64,000 bases of DNA from Bradyrhizobium symbiodeficiens (GTDB taxonomy: Bacteria; Pseudomonadota; Alphaproteobacteria; Rhizobiales; Xanthobacteraceae): NCBI RefSeq assembly GCF_002266465.3, contig NZ_CP029427.2, positions 4,962,501 to 5,026,500 of the forward strand, given 5' to 3'. This document shows, piece after piece, positions 8,968 through 17,968 of the stretch. A program made the translations under genes and the position numbers. The number at the start of each line of letters is the position of its first letter. The first letter of the stretch is position 1. The notes below the pieces were generated by a model. It was not told the origin of the DNA. It did no database searches and worked only from the letters and a program-made list of their open reading frames with translations.

Positions 8968-10851
8968 TTACACTTGAGCCTGGAGCAACGTATTCATCAT
9001 GCTCTGCACCACCGACATGACGTGGGCGTTGGCGGCATAGGCATTCTGGAGCTGGATAAGGTTCGACATCTCCGAGTCCAGGTTGACGCTGGAGGTCGAG
9101 TTGAACTTGGCCTGCAGCGTCGAGACCACGACGCTCTGGCCCTGCTGGAGCTGGGTGGCCTGGGTCGCGGAATTGGCCTGGACGCTGAGGAATTGCTGCA
9201 GATAGTTCGAGACGCTGCCGGTGAAGGGTTGGCTCGGCGAGCCGAGGCCGCTCGATGGCGAATAGGAGAACACCGCCGAGGTGAGCTGCGAATAGAGATA
9301 GTCCGAACGCGCGGTGTCACCTGCGGGCGTCACCGGCGAGGTGTTGTACACCGACATCCGGGTCGGATCGGAGACCAGCTGCGTGTTCACGGCGATGCGT
9401 CCGGCCAGGCCCGTCATCTGCGAGCCCGAGGCGGTGATCGCGCCGGTGTAGAGCGCCTGTCCGCCGTCGGTGAACAGCGGCAGCTGCGGATTGCCCGAGG
9501 TCAGCGACGAGATCGTCTTGCTGGTCGAGGCCGAATTGACCTTGGCGAGGCCGCTGTTGTCGTCGGTGATCCGCAGCGTCGTGGCGGTCGCCGGCGACGG
9601 GGCGGCGGAGAATGTCAGGTGCGACGTGGAGAGCGCCGTGTTGAGGGCCGAGGCGATCGCGCCCATGCCGCCGGAGAAGTTCACGCCGATCTGCATCGGG
9701 TTGGCGTTGGTCGCATTCTGCAGCGGAAGCGCCGCCGGATCGGTGACGTTGACCAGCGTGACCTGGCGCTGGGTATTGGTTGCCGTGTCGGTGTAGGTGA
9801 ACGTGGCGGTGTTGCCCGGCTGCGCACCGGCAAGGTCGATGTCGAATCCGGCCGGCGGACCCGTCACCGTGGTGCCGGCGGTCGTCTTGTCCGACAGCGC
9901 GCTCGACATCGTGGCGGCGAGCTGATCGATCTGCTCCTGCGCCTGCACCAGCGTCTGGTCGCGCAACTTCAGATCGGCCGCGATCTGGCCCGAGGAGACC
10001 ACGCTGTTGGCGACGACGTCGACCTTCGAGCCGTTCGGCAGCACGATGTTGAACGCGCCGACGCCGGACTTGGCCGGATCGATGTTGTAGAGCGAGGTCG
10101 CCGACAGCGCGCCGGCCGAGGCAAAGGTGAATTGCGAGGCGAGCCCGGCGCCGACGAGCTGGATGCCCGTCGTGGTGTAGATGTTGGCCTGGTTCGAACC
10201 GTCGGTGGTGACGCGGACGTCGACATATTTCGACAGCGTGTTGATGGCCTGGTCGCGCTGGTCCATCAGCGTCGCGGCCGAGGGGTCGTTGGCCGACAGG
10301 CCCTGCAGCCTGGTGTTGATGTCGGCGACCTGCTGCATGGCGACGTTGGCCGCTTGCGCCGAATTGCCGAGATCCTGCTCGACGTTGGAGCGCAGCGACT
10401 GGATGCCCTTGGTGGTGACGTTGAGCTGGGTCGCCAGCGCCTGCGCCGCGCCGAGCGCAACGGTTTGCGCCGACGAGGCGCCCGAGCTGGTCGACAGCGC
10501 CTGCAGCGCCGTGGTGAACTTGTTCAGCGCGGTTTCGAGCGTGCCGCTGTTGCCGGGCGTGCCATAGACATTCTGAAGCTGCTTCAGGATGCTGGCCATC
10601 TGGTCGGCGTAGCCACTGCCGCCGGTCTCGGTGCGCAGCTGGTTCAATACATAGGTGTCGAGCTCCCGGCTGACGCCGGTCGTCATCGCCGTCGCGCCGA
10701 AATCGCCGGTGGTGACCTCGATCTGGTTCGGGGTCTGGACGACGTAACCCGGCGTCTGCGAATTCGCGACGTTCGAGGAGACGATCGAGAGCGCGGCCTG
10801 GTTGGCACGCAGACCGCTCATCGCACTGGCGAGGGCTGAACTCAAACCCAT
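8968..10851 (-). CDS. flgK: Flagellar hook-associated protein FlgK (HAP1)
   Basis: FlgK forms the proximal hook-filament junction. The N-terminus MGLSSALASAMSGLRANQAA with SSNVANSQTPGYV is the rod/hook-family signature. The C-terminal SSVNLDSEMSNLIQLQNAYA and AHVMSVVQSMMNTLL segments are the conserved closing helices. The protein is 627 residues. Its central Ser/Thr/Ala-rich part has no Cys and suits an extracellular surface domain. It lies 35 bases downstream of flgE and 21 upstream of flgL, all leftward, consistent with one transcript. Confidence 0.94.
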   Translation of the reverse strand: MGLSSALASAMSGLRANQAALSIVSSNVANSQTPGYVVQTPNQIEVTTGDFGATAMTTGVSRELDTYVLNQLRTETGGSGYADQMASILKQLQNVYGTPGNSGTLETALNKFTTALQALSTSSGASSAQTVALGAAQALATQLNVTTKGIQSLRSNVEQDLGNSAQAANVAMQQVADINTRLQGLSANDPSAATLMDQRDQAINTLSKYVDVRVTTDGSNQANIYTTTGIQLVGAGLASQFTFASAGALSATSLYNIDPAKSGVGAFNIVLPNGSKVDVVANSVVSSGQIAADLKLRDQTLVQAQEQIDQLAATMSSALSDKTTAGTTVTGPPAGFDIDLAGAQPGNTATFTYTDTATNTQRQVTLVNVTDPAALPLQNATNANPMQIGVNFSGGMGAIASALNTALSTSHLTFSAAPSPATATTLRITDDNSGLAKVNSASTSKTISSLTSGNPQLPLFTDGGQALYTGAITASGSQMTGLAGRIAVNTQLVSDPTRMSVYNTSPVTPAGDTARSDYLYSQLTSAVFSYSPSSGLGSPSQPFTGSVSNYLQQFLSVQANSATQATQLQQGQSVVVSTLQAKFNSTSSVNLDSEMSNLIQLQNAYAANAHVMSVVQSMMNTLLQAQV

Positions 10852-10886
10852 GTTGACTAGCCGCCTTTGGTTACGTTACGCGCCGA

Positions 10887-13139
10887 TCAGCGCAACACGT
10901 TCAAGAGGTCCTGCACCATCGAATTCGCGGTCGTGATCACCTTGGTGTTGGCCGAGTAGGCCTGCTGGGTCACGATCAGCTTGGTGAATTCGTCGGCGAT
11001 GTCGGTGTTCGAGCCTTCCAGCGACGAGCCGCTGATGGTGCCCGAAGCGCCATCGATGGCAGGTCCCGACTGTTCGGTTGCGGCATAGGCACCGCCATCG
11101 AGCGCCTTCAGATAGTTGGTGCCGTTGAAATGCGACAGCTGAACCTGAGCGAGATTGAGGTTCTGGCCGTTCGAGAAGGTGCCGACCACGATGCCGCTGT
11201 TGTTGACGGCGACCGAGCGGAGCTGACCGGCGGCATAGCCGTTCTGGGTGATCGTGTTGATGGTCACCGCGCCGCTGGTGCTGGCATATTGCGTCAGTCC
11301 GCCCGTGGAGATGTTGAAGGCGACCGAGCCGAGCGACTGACCGCTGACGCTGACATTGTTGATGGTGATGCCCGAGCCGCTCGGCGAGGTCAGCGAGCCG
11401 TCGGCGGCAAAGGTGAAGGTCTGGCCGGTATTGACCCAGCCGACGGTCGTGCCGGTCGCGTTCGGATCGGTCTGGTAGAACAGGTTCCAGCTATCGGAGT
11501 GGCCCGCGCCGAGCGAGGCGCTGTCGGTCTTGGCCCAGCGCAATTGCAGGTTCACCGGCGTGCCCGCGGCGTTGTAGGCAGTCACCGCACCGCCGCTGAT
11601 CGATTCCTTGGTGAAGGTCGAGATGTCGTTGCCGACCACGCCGCCGGTGCCGGCGGTGCCGCCGCCGTCGCGGTTCTTGGTGATGGTCGAGGTGAAGCCG
11701 AGCGCGGCGAAGGCCGCACTGTTGGAGCTGGACACCGACAGATTGGAGACGGTGCCGGTGTTCAGCGTGATGACGCCGCCGCTGCTGACTGACGACCCCG
11801 AGGCGCCTGCGAGAGCGTCGATCTTGCCGAGCAGGGTCGTGATGTTGTCGGTGATGTTGATCTGGTTGGCACCCGAGGCACCCGAGGCCATGAAGGTCAG
11901 CGTCTGACCGTCGACCGTGATGGTATCGCCGGCGGCGAAGCCGGACGAGAGCACCTGGGCGCCGCCGGCCGTCGCGCTGCCGCTCAGCACCGTTGCACCC
12001 GAGATCGCAGGTGAGGACAGCACGTTGCCGCCGCGGGTCACGCTGCTGATGCCGAGCGCGGTGGCGGCCGTGCCGCTGCCGACAGCTACGTCGGTGCCGG
12101 TGCCGCTGGAGATCACGATGTTGCCGCTGGCGGAGAGCGAGGCCGTGACGCCGGCGCCGCCGGCGGTCTGGATTCCGTTCAGGATGTCCGCCACAGTCGC
12201 CGTCGTGCCCGCGCCGAGCCCGATCGTGGTGTTGTTGCCGACGGTCGAGACCGTCGTGCCGCCGTTGAACGTGATCGTGTTGCCGTTGATGGTCAGCGTC
12301 TGCCCGCTCAGCGCGGTGAGGATGCTGGAGGCGAGATGCGTGCCGACCGCGTTGTCGAGCGACGTGGTGGTCGAGGCCACCGCCGACGAATTGTTCTGCA
12401 GTGCGACCGTGCCCGAGGCCGTCGTCGATGAATAGGGCGAGCGGATGTTGCCGGTTGCAGCCGCGCCCGAGACCAGTGCGTTGGCATAGGGCGCCGGCGG
12501 GGTACCGACCGGCAACGGGTTGGCGGAGAAATCGGACGGGTTCAGCCCGCCGGCCGCCAGCAGCGTGCCGGTCGACGCGGTCGTTTTCGCCACCGTGTTC
12601 GGCTGGGTCGGCAGGTTCGCTGCGTACTGGATCGAGGTGGTCGCCTGCGCCGGAATGAAGTTGTTCTGGAATTGCAGGACGTTCGCCACGCTGCCGGTCG
12701 GATTGCCGGTCTTCGGGTCGACCGTGACGCCCATCAAATAGTAGCCGGCGCCGTTGACCAAATTGCCGTTGGCATTGAGCTGGAAGTCGCCGCGCCGCGT
12801 GTAATAGGTGACCCCGGTGAAGACAGGCACGTTGTCGACGACGCCGCTCGCCTTCTGGATCGAGAAGAAGCCGTCGCCGGTGATCGCCATGTTGGTGGCG
12901 ACGGTGGAGCCCGAGATCGTGCCCTGTGTGGTGATGGTGGCCTTGGCGTTGGCCGTCACGCCGCCCGCGACCTGCTTGCTCGGAACCGAGGAGTCGGGGA
13001 TGAGGTCGACGAAGCTGGTGCCGATGCCCTTGTAGCCGGTGGTGGATGAGTTCGCGATGTTGCCGGAAATGTTCTGCAGCGCGTAGGACTGCGCCTGCAG
13101 GCCACCCACCGAGGTGTTCATTGCATCGAAGATACCCAT
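10887..13139 (-). CDS. flgE: Flagellar hook protein FlgE, oversized
   Basis: FlgE builds the flagellar hook. MGIFDAMNTSVGGLQAQSYA, NISGNIANSSTTGYK and the C-terminal LEGSNTDIADEFTKLIVTQQ are diagnostic of the hook/rod family. The product has 750 residues against about 400 in enterobacteria. The excess is a central Gly/Thr/Ser-rich region with two copies of a flagellin-IN-like module: TLTINGNTITF with ATVADILNGIQ (residues about 278-370) and GDTITVDGQTLTF with LLGKIDALAG (about 383-486). A GGAGA ribosome site precedes the ATG at 13139. It is the first gene of the leftward flgE-flgK-flgL operon. Confidence 0.94.
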   Translation of the reverse strand: MGIFDAMNTSVGGLQAQSYALQNISGNIANSSTTGYKGIGTSFVDLIPDSSVPSKQVAGGVTANAKATITTQGTISGSTVATNMAITGDGFFSIQKASGVVDNVPVFTGVTYYTRRGDFQLNANGNLVNGAGYYLMGVTVDPKTGNPTGSVANVLQFQNNFIPAQATTSIQYAANLPTQPNTVAKTTASTGTLLAAGGLNPSDFSANPLPVGTPPAPYANALVSGAAATGNIRSPYSSTTASGTVALQNNSSAVASTTTSLDNAVGTHLASSILTALSGQTLTINGNTITFNGGTTVSTVGNNTTIGLGAGTTATVADILNGIQTAGGAGVTASLSASGNIVISSGTGTDVAVGSGTAATALGISSVTRGGNVLSSPAISGATVLSGSATAGGAQVLSSGFAAGDTITVDGQTLTFMASGASGANQINITDNITTLLGKIDALAGASGSSVSSGGVITLNTGTVSNLSVSSSNSAAFAALGFTSTITKNRDGGGTAGTGGVVGNDISTFTKESISGGAVTAYNAAGTPVNLQLRWAKTDSASLGAGHSDSWNLFYQTDPNATGTTVGWVNTGQTFTFAADGSLTSPSGSGITINNVSVSGQSLGSVAFNISTGGLTQYASTSGAVTINTITQNGYAAGQLRSVAVNNSGIVVGTFSNGQNLNLAQVQLSHFNGTNYLKALDGGAYAATEQSGPAIDGASGTISGSSLEGSNTDIADEFTKLIVTQQAYSANTKVITTANSMVQDLLNVLR

Positions 13140-13257
13140 AACTTTGTCTCCAAATCCGATCTCGGCGGCCGGTCGACCAGGGCCGCAGTCGGAGGAGACA
13201 GTCGCAAAGGCTATGCCAATGCGGGTATTCTCGGAAAATCAATCACTTAATGGAAAA

Positions 13258-13279
13258 GCCCCGGTCCGATGACCGGGGC
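13258..13279 (-). terminator. Rho-independent terminator after msrB
   Basis: Arms 13258-13266 and 13271-13279 form a 9-bp GC-rich stem with a CGAT loop, and on the minus strand the stem is followed by TTTT. It lies 98 bases past the msrB stop. A second small palindrome with TTGCCGG/CCGGCAA arms sits beside it around 13284-13299. Confidence 0.7.
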
Positions 13280-13318
13280 ACAATTGCCGGGGCCGGCAAC
13301 AATTGCCGGGATCCCATA

Positions 13319-13376
13319 GCGTTTTCGAGCGAAGTGGCCGCCGGTTCGCGTGAAGAAAACGCGTCAACCGAAGAAC
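13319..13376. repeat. Dispersed GCGTTTTC...GAAAACGC palindromic repeat
   Basis: GCGTTTTC (13319-13326) and GAAAACGC (13355-13362) flank a GAGCGAAGTGG core, followed by GTCAA. A degenerate relative lies at 41938-42000, with the same AAGTG, GAAGAAAACGCGTCAA and trailing bases. I recognise this type of element from intergenic regions of Bradyrhizobium-group genomes. Confidence 0.65.
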
Positions 13377-13889
13377 CTACGTCGCGGACGCCGCCGCCGG
13401 GCGGAACACCAGCCCGAAACCGTCGATGCAATAGCGCAATCCCGTCGGCTTCGGACCGTCGTCGAAGACGTGGCCGAGATGGCCTCCGCAACGCCGGCAA
13501 TGCACCTCGGTGCGGAGCATGCCGTAGGCACGGTCCTCGGTCTTGCCGACATTGCCCTCGATCGGCTGGTAGAAGCTCGGCCAGCCGGTGCCGCTCTCGA
13601 ATTTGGTCTCGGAGGCGAACAGCGGCAGGTCGCAGCCGGCGCAGGCGAAGGTGCCCTTGCGGTGCTCTTTCAGCAGCGGGCTGGAGCCCGGCCGCTCGGT
13701 GCCGTGGTTGCGCAGGATCTCATATTGCTGCGGCGTGAGCTGGGCGCGCCATTCGGCCTCGGTCTTCGTGATCTCGAACTTTTCCGCGGCTTTCTCGCCA
13801 GCCTCGGCAGGCGTCCCTCTCAGCCAGCGGAAGGCTCCAAGGCCGAACAGGCCGGCGGCAGTCGTCAACAGAATGCGGCGGTCAAACAT
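13377..13889 (-). CDS. msrB: Peptide-methionine (R)-S-oxide reductase MsrB, exported form
   Basis: It reduces the R form of methionine sulfoxide in proteins. The protein has 170 residues. The N-terminus MFDRRILLTTAAGLFGLGAF is a twin-arginine-like or membrane-anchoring export signal, so it should work in the periplasm. The MsrB core follows: two CxxC zinc pairs (CAGC about residue 83, CRRC about 131), the RCGGHLGHVFDDGP motif, and the catalytic cysteine in LRYCIDG (about 152). The start at 13889 puts the signal at the N-terminus. It lies next to the hook operon but has its own terminator, so a shared function is not implied. Confidence 0.92.
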   Translation of the reverse strand: MFDRRILLTTAAGLFGLGAFRWLRGTPAEAGEKAAEKFEITKTEAEWRAQLTPQQYEILRNHGTERPGSSPLLKEHRKGTFACAGCDLPLFASETKFESGTGWPSFYQPIEGNVGKTEDRAYGMLRTEVHCRRCGGHLGHVFDDGPKPTGLRYCIDGFGLVFRPAAASAT

Positions 13890-13975
13890 CTCATTCTCCG
13901 TGCGCGGGCAATCCACGCCCTGAGATACGGGCTTTAACGACTGACGTTACATGATCAGGCGGAATTTCTATCAAC

Positions 13976-15445
13976 TTATTGGGAGGCGGCGCCATCATGC
14001 GGCGCCGGTTCCGCGCGATGTTGTCCCCCTTGGGCTGCGGGCTTCGGGGGCGCGGCCGGTCGCGGCCTGACGCCGGCCAGTGGGCGGCGCGGACCGGTGC
14101 CGGCGGCCCGATTGGCTTCGGCGAGGCGCGCCTCGCGCTGGCGGTCCTTGACCTTGGCGCGTTCCCGGTAGCGGGCGAGCGAGCCGGCGGCGGCGGAGCT
14201 CGCCCTGCCCCAGATCCCGACCAATTGGCCCGCGACCCGCCCGGTGGCGCCGCCGGCCCAGACCAGTTCGAACGGCGAGAACAGCTTCCAGCGTTCGTCG
14301 CCCCACAGGATGCTGCGCGCGATCATCTGCCCGGCCATGGCCGAGGTGTTCATGCCCTGACGGCCGAACCCGCTCGCCACCCACAGGCCTTTGCGCAACT
14401 GGCCGATCTGCGGCATGCCGTGCACTGTCTGGCCGGTGGCGCCGCCGAACGTCTCGGTGACCTCGACATTGCCGAGGTCGGGAAAGATCGTGCGGATCCG
14501 GCGCCTGACGCTGCCCGCAAAGCGCTGCGGACGCGCGGCCCAGGTGGTCTCCGGGCTCTCCCACATCAGCCGGTCGCCGTCGACGATGCGGAAATGGTCG
14601 ACACCGTCGGAATCCATCACCGATCCCTTGAAGGCGATGATCTCGTGCACGCGTTCGCCGAGCGGCGCGGTGATGCCGGCATAGCGCCAGACTGGCAGCA
14701 GCGTCTCCGACAGCCGCCGCAACGGCGCGCCGAGATGGATGTTGCCCGCGAGCACGATGTGGCTGGCACGCAGCCGTGCCGAGGGCGTGACGATGCGCTT
14801 GCGGATGCCGGAATGATCGATGCTGACGACCGGCGTGTCCTCGAAGATGCGGGCGCCGGCCCGCCGCGCCAGCGCGGCAAGGCCGTGCACGTATTTGCGG
14901 CCGTCGACCTGGAACGCCCTAGGATAATACACGCCGTGGAAATAGCGATCGGTCCTGAGCACCTCGCGGACGCGATCGACCTGCCAGCCCTCGACCTCGG
15001 TGTCGAAATCCTCGTTCAGCATCTGCAACCGGCTGATCAGGCGGTCGCCGGCATCGACGTTGGAGACCTCCAGCACGCCGTTATCAGGAGCGATCCCCGG
15101 CATGTTCGCTTCCGTGGCGTTGGCCCGGACGAGCTCGGCGCCCTCCTTCGACAGTGTCCACAATTCACGCGCGTCCTCGAAGCCGATGCGCTCGATCAGG
15201 TCGGTGAGCGGCAGCGCAAAGCCCGGCATCACTGTGCCGAGCTGGTTGCCGGAGGCGTTCCAGCCGATATGACGGCCCTCGAGCACCGCGACACTGGCCC
15301 CGAGCCGGGCCGCCTCCAGCGCGATGGAGAGCCCGGCAAGCCCGGCCCCGATGACGCAGATGTCCACGTCGAGATCGAACGACAGCCGGACACGGTCGCG
15401 AAGGCCGGCTTCTTCCTGGGACACGCTTGTGAAAGTCTCGCTCAT
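13976..15445 (-). CDS. FAD-dependent oxidoreductase of the DAO family
   Basis: A 489-residue flavoprotein with a classic dinucleotide-binding N-terminus (DICVIGAGLAGLSIALEAAR, residues about 30-50) and the DAO-type C-terminal segment GKGLWVASGFGRQGMNTSAM-like around residue 370. Relatives oxidise amino acids, sarcosine or gamma-glutamyl amines such as in PuuB. The last 100 residues are a basic Ala/Pro-rich tail unusual for the family. It is convergent with nothing and followed by msrB in the same direction after a 60-base gap. The substrate is not predictable from sequence. Confidence 0.8.
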   Translation of the reverse strand: MSETFTSVSQEEAGLRDRVRLSFDLDVDICVIGAGLAGLSIALEAARLGASVAVLEGRHIGWNASGNQLGTVMPGFALPLTDLIERIGFEDARELWTLSKEGAELVRANATEANMPGIAPDNGVLEVSNVDAGDRLISRLQMLNEDFDTEVEGWQVDRVREVLRTDRYFHGVYYPRAFQVDGRKYVHGLAALARRAGARIFEDTPVVSIDHSGIRKRIVTPSARLRASHIVLAGNIHLGAPLRRLSETLLPVWRYAGITAPLGERVHEIIAFKGSVMDSDGVDHFRIVDGDRLMWESPETTWAARPQRFAGSVRRRIRTIFPDLGNVEVTETFGGATGQTVHGMPQIGQLRKGLWVASGFGRQGMNTSAMAGQMIARSILWGDERWKLFSPFELVWAGGATGRVAGQLVGIWGRASSAAAGSLARYRERAKVKDRQREARLAEANRAAGTGPRRPLAGVRPRPAAPPKPAAQGGQHRAEPAPHDGAASQ

Positions 15446-15456
15446 GTCGTTTCTTA

Positions 15457-15556
15457 GAGCATGATCCGGAAAAGTGTGCAGCGGTTTTCCGAAAAGATCA
15501 TGCTCGAAATAACAACCTTAAGCGCGATGACGATTCGTTCTAGTCTGATCGCGCTT
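15457..15556. repeat. Two-hairpin palindromic intergenic repeat (Bradyrhizobium type)
   Basis: The first hairpin has arms GAGCATGATC (15457-15466) and GATCATGCTC (15496-15505), enclosing CGGAAAA/TTTTCCG sub-arms. The second has AAGCGCGAT (15520-15528) and ATCGCGCTT (15548-15556). This composite element is very common in Bradyrhizobium-group intergenic DNA, from memory. It occupies most of the space between the divergent oxidoreductase and phosphatase genes. Confidence 0.75.
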
Positions 15557-15636
15557 AATGCCAACCGGGCGCCCGTCACCTTGTCCTCGACCGGCGCCTG
15601 TAGATTATTCTGGACGTGGAACGATTCGAGAATGCC

Positions 15637-16167
15637 ATGCGCCGTTTGATGTTGCTGCGTCACGCCAAGACCGAGACCGACGCGCCGAGCGGCCGTGACC
15701 AGGATCGCCGCCTCGACGACCGCGGCCATAAGGATGCCGCCCGGATCGGCGATTGGATCGCCACCCATCCTCCCTTCCCCGATACCGTGCTGGTGTCGCA
15801 CGCCGTGCGGGCCCGGCAGACCTGGGACACCGCCTGGGAGGCGATGAAGGACCGCGTCCCGACACCGCAGGTCGAGATCCTGCCGGAACTCTACGGCGCC
15901 GATCCCGCGCAGATCCTGGACTCCATTCGCACCGCAACCGCGCCGGCCGACCCGAAGCAATTGCTGCTGGTGGCCCATAATCCCGGCATGCACGAAGCGG
16001 CCCTGATGCTGATGGGCGGCGGCGATCCGGACGGCGCCAGGGCGCTCGCCGACAATCTGCCCACCGCGGGGCTTGCGATCTTCGACTTTGACGTCAAGGA
16101 TTGGGCTGACGTGGCCTACCGCCGCGGCAGACTGGTGCTGTTCACCAGCCCCAAGCTGCTACGATAA
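15637..16167 (+). CDS. SixA-like histidine phosphatase family protein
   Basis: A 176-residue member of the branch-2 histidine phosphatase (phosphoglycerate mutase-like) superfamily. The N-terminal RRLMLLRHAKTET holds the RH catalytic pair, VRARQTW a further phosphate-pocket arginine, and LLVAHNPGMHE the second catalytic histidine. Short single-domain proteins of this kind include SixA, which dephosphorylates phosphohistidine in HPt domains. The ATG at 15637 is preferred over a GTG 21 bases upstream because the RHG motif then sits at the usual distance from the start. The substrate is inferred only by family. Confidence 0.85.
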   Translation: MRRLMLLRHAKTETDAPSGRDQDRRLDDRGHKDAARIGDWIATHPPFPDTVLVSHAVRARQTWDTAWEAMKDRVPTPQVEILPELYGADPAQILDSIRTATAPADPKQLLLVAHNPGMHEAALMLMGGGDPDGARALADNLPTAGLAIFDFDVKDWADVAYRRGRLVLFTSPKLLR

Positions 16168-16254
16168 GCTGCTACGATCGGGATGAGACGAGCGGGCGCC
16201 GTCTCGACCGGTTGATCCAGTTCGATCCGGGGGAATGAAGATTTGGAGGCGCAG

Positions 16255-16680
16255 ATGTTCAAGTCCATCCTCGTGCCCATCGACCTCGCCGACACCGACC
16301 TCGCCAAGCCGGCGATCGCGACCGCGGCCACGCTGTCGCAGACCTGGAGCGGCACGGTGCGGCTACTCAACGTGCTGCCGATGACGCCGGTGATGCTGGC
16401 CGAATATGTGCCGGCCGATTTCGACGAACAGCAGCGCCAAACGTCGGAAGAAGCACTTGCCATCGTCGCGCGCGAATCCGGCATCGATCCGAGCCGCATC
16501 TCCAGCGTGGTCCGCCAGGGCGGCATCTACCACGAGATCCTGGAGGAAGCCGTGCACATGAAGGCCGATCTGATCGTGATGACCTCGCACCGGCCGGCGA
16601 TGCGCACCTACTTCCTCGGCTCCAACGCCGGCCACGTGGTGCGCTACGCGAAGTGCTCGGTGCTGGTGGTGAGGCACTGA
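16255..16680 (+). CDS. Universal stress protein UspA family
   Basis: A 141-residue single-domain Usp: MFKSILVPIDLADTDLAKPA at the start and the ATP-binding motif GSNAGHVVRYAKCSVLVV at the end, matching G-2x-G-9x-G(S/T)-like spacing. Usp proteins bind nucleotides and support survival under stress. A strong GGAGG at 16245-16249 fixes the ATG at 16255. It follows the phosphatase by 87 bases on the same strand, and the two might be co-transcribed. Confidence 0.9.
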   Translation: MFKSILVPIDLADTDLAKPAIATAATLSQTWSGTVRLLNVLPMTPVMLAEYVPADFDEQQRQTSEEALAIVARESGIDPSRISSVVRQGGIYHEILEEAVHMKADLIVMTSHRPAMRTYFLGSNAGHVVRYAKCSVLVVRH

Positions 16681-16720
16681 GTTCGGAGCGCTCTCGTATC
16701 ACCCAGCATACGCGCGTCCT

Positions 16721-17635
16721 TCAGTCATTGGCAGGCGCTTCTCTGTGCGGACGCGCGCTTTTGCGTGCCCTGATCCGTGCCCCACTGAGGAAGCGTCGCA
16801 ATGCCGGGTTGTCGTTGTGAGGCGACCAGATTGCGCTGAAGGGCAGTCGCTCGTCGAGAATCTCGACGAACGTGACGTCGGGGTAGCCGATTGTAGCGTC
16901 GGCGCTGGTGGTGACCGTCACGCCCATGCCCAGCCCGACGCAATGCATCAGGGCTTCGCGTCCGATATCGATCATCCGGATCGAGGGGCTATTGCCGAGC
17001 TGATAGAGTCGGGTGGTCAGGAAGTCCCGGATGTCGGGTCCAGAGTTTCGCGTGCTGACGATGAATTCAGCGTCTGCGAGCTGAGCCATCCTGCAACGGC
17101 CGTGCGCCGCATAAGGGCTACCGCTCGCGGTCGCGGCGAATACGCGGTCGATCCAGAGCTGCTCGGCATCGAGCCCCTGGTGGGGGACTGAACTCAGTTG
17201 AAACGTCAGATCCAGTTTATGGGCGAGGACCGCGGCCACGTGCTCGTTCGGCCCGCCCTCGACGAGATCGATCGCCACGCGTGGGTGGTCCGTGCGCCAT
17301 GCCGCTAGCAGTTCGCGCACGAAGCCGGAGGCGATGGATGAGGTGATGCCGATCCTGACGCGTCCGGCCACCGCTTCACCCGCGGCCTGCGCATGCGAGA
17401 CCGCCACGTCCAGTTGCGACAGCGAGGTGCGAACCTGTTCGAGAAAGCGTCCGCCCGCCGCGGTCAGCCGAACGCCATTGCGACCGCGCTCGACCAGAGA
17501 GACGCCAAGGCCGTCCTCCAGGCTCGCGAGCCGCCGGCTGACGATCGACTGCTCCATCCCGAGCCGCCGAGACGCACTCCGGAAACCGCCGGTTTCCGCA
17601 ATGGCGACGAAGCAGCGGAGATCCTTGAGTTCCAT
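16721..17635 (-). CDS. LysR-family transcriptional regulator
   Basis: A 304-residue regulator. The N-terminal winged helix MELKDLRCFVAIAETGGFRS with SASRRLGMEQSIVSRRLASL is typical, followed by the periplasmic-binding-like effector domain from about residue 90. It is divergent from the hydrolase remnant, the EamA exporter and the epoxide-hydrolase-like gene, which are therefore its probable targets. The recognition helix reads SIVSRRLASLE in place of the more common SVSRQIRRLE type. The effector is unknown. Confidence 0.88.
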   Translation of the reverse strand: MELKDLRCFVAIAETGGFRSASRRLGMEQSIVSRRLASLEDGLGVSLVERGRNGVRLTAAGGRFLEQVRTSLSQLDVAVSHAQAAGEAVAGRVRIGITSSIASGFVRELLAAWRTDHPRVAIDLVEGGPNEHVAAVLAHKLDLTFQLSSVPHQGLDAEQLWIDRVFAATASGSPYAAHGRCRMAQLADAEFIVSTRNSGPDIRDFLTTRLYQLGNSPSIRMIDIGREALMHCVGLGMGVTVTTSADATIGYPDVTFVEILDERLPFSAIWSPHNDNPALRRFLSGARIRARKSARPHREAPAND

Positions 17636-17767
17636 TTACGCCTCTCCGGGCTGACACATCGGTGATGCGATTGCCGAGGTCGATGATGCTACCGAATCAT
17701 CAGTCGGCACGCGACCGAATTGTTATCTGCACCATTATCTCTTGAACTGACCGGAGCGACTGGCCGC

Positions 17768-17968
17768 ATGGGCCTCAAAATCAAACACATGGCGATGAAA
17801 GCAAGCGACGCGTCGTTTCGCGTTGTCTGCGTGGTCAAGGGACCTCCACTCACCGATCGCGATTGCTCGCCATTGCCGGACGCCGGCGATCTCCCCCGTC
17901 ACGAACAGCCTGGTCGGGTGGCGACCGAAATCGAGAGCTTCGTCCACCGGCTGGCGGTCAGCACATGA
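17768..17968 (+). pseudogene. Remnant of an alpha/beta hydrolase C-terminus
   Basis: An open frame ending at 17968 reads PLPDAGDLPRHEQPGRVATE followed by IESFVHRL. That is the ending of alpha/beta hydrolases, whose active-site histidine block is normally written DAGHFPHxEQPERVAxEI. Here the catalytic His has become Asp (GDL), and no nucleophile-elbow sequence precedes it, so it is a 3' remnant. The frame is open from an ATG at 17720 (the listed start is the in-frame ATG region MGLKIKHM). Its TGA overlaps the ATG of the exporter (ATGA), so the ancestral arrangement was an operon. Confidence 0.5.
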
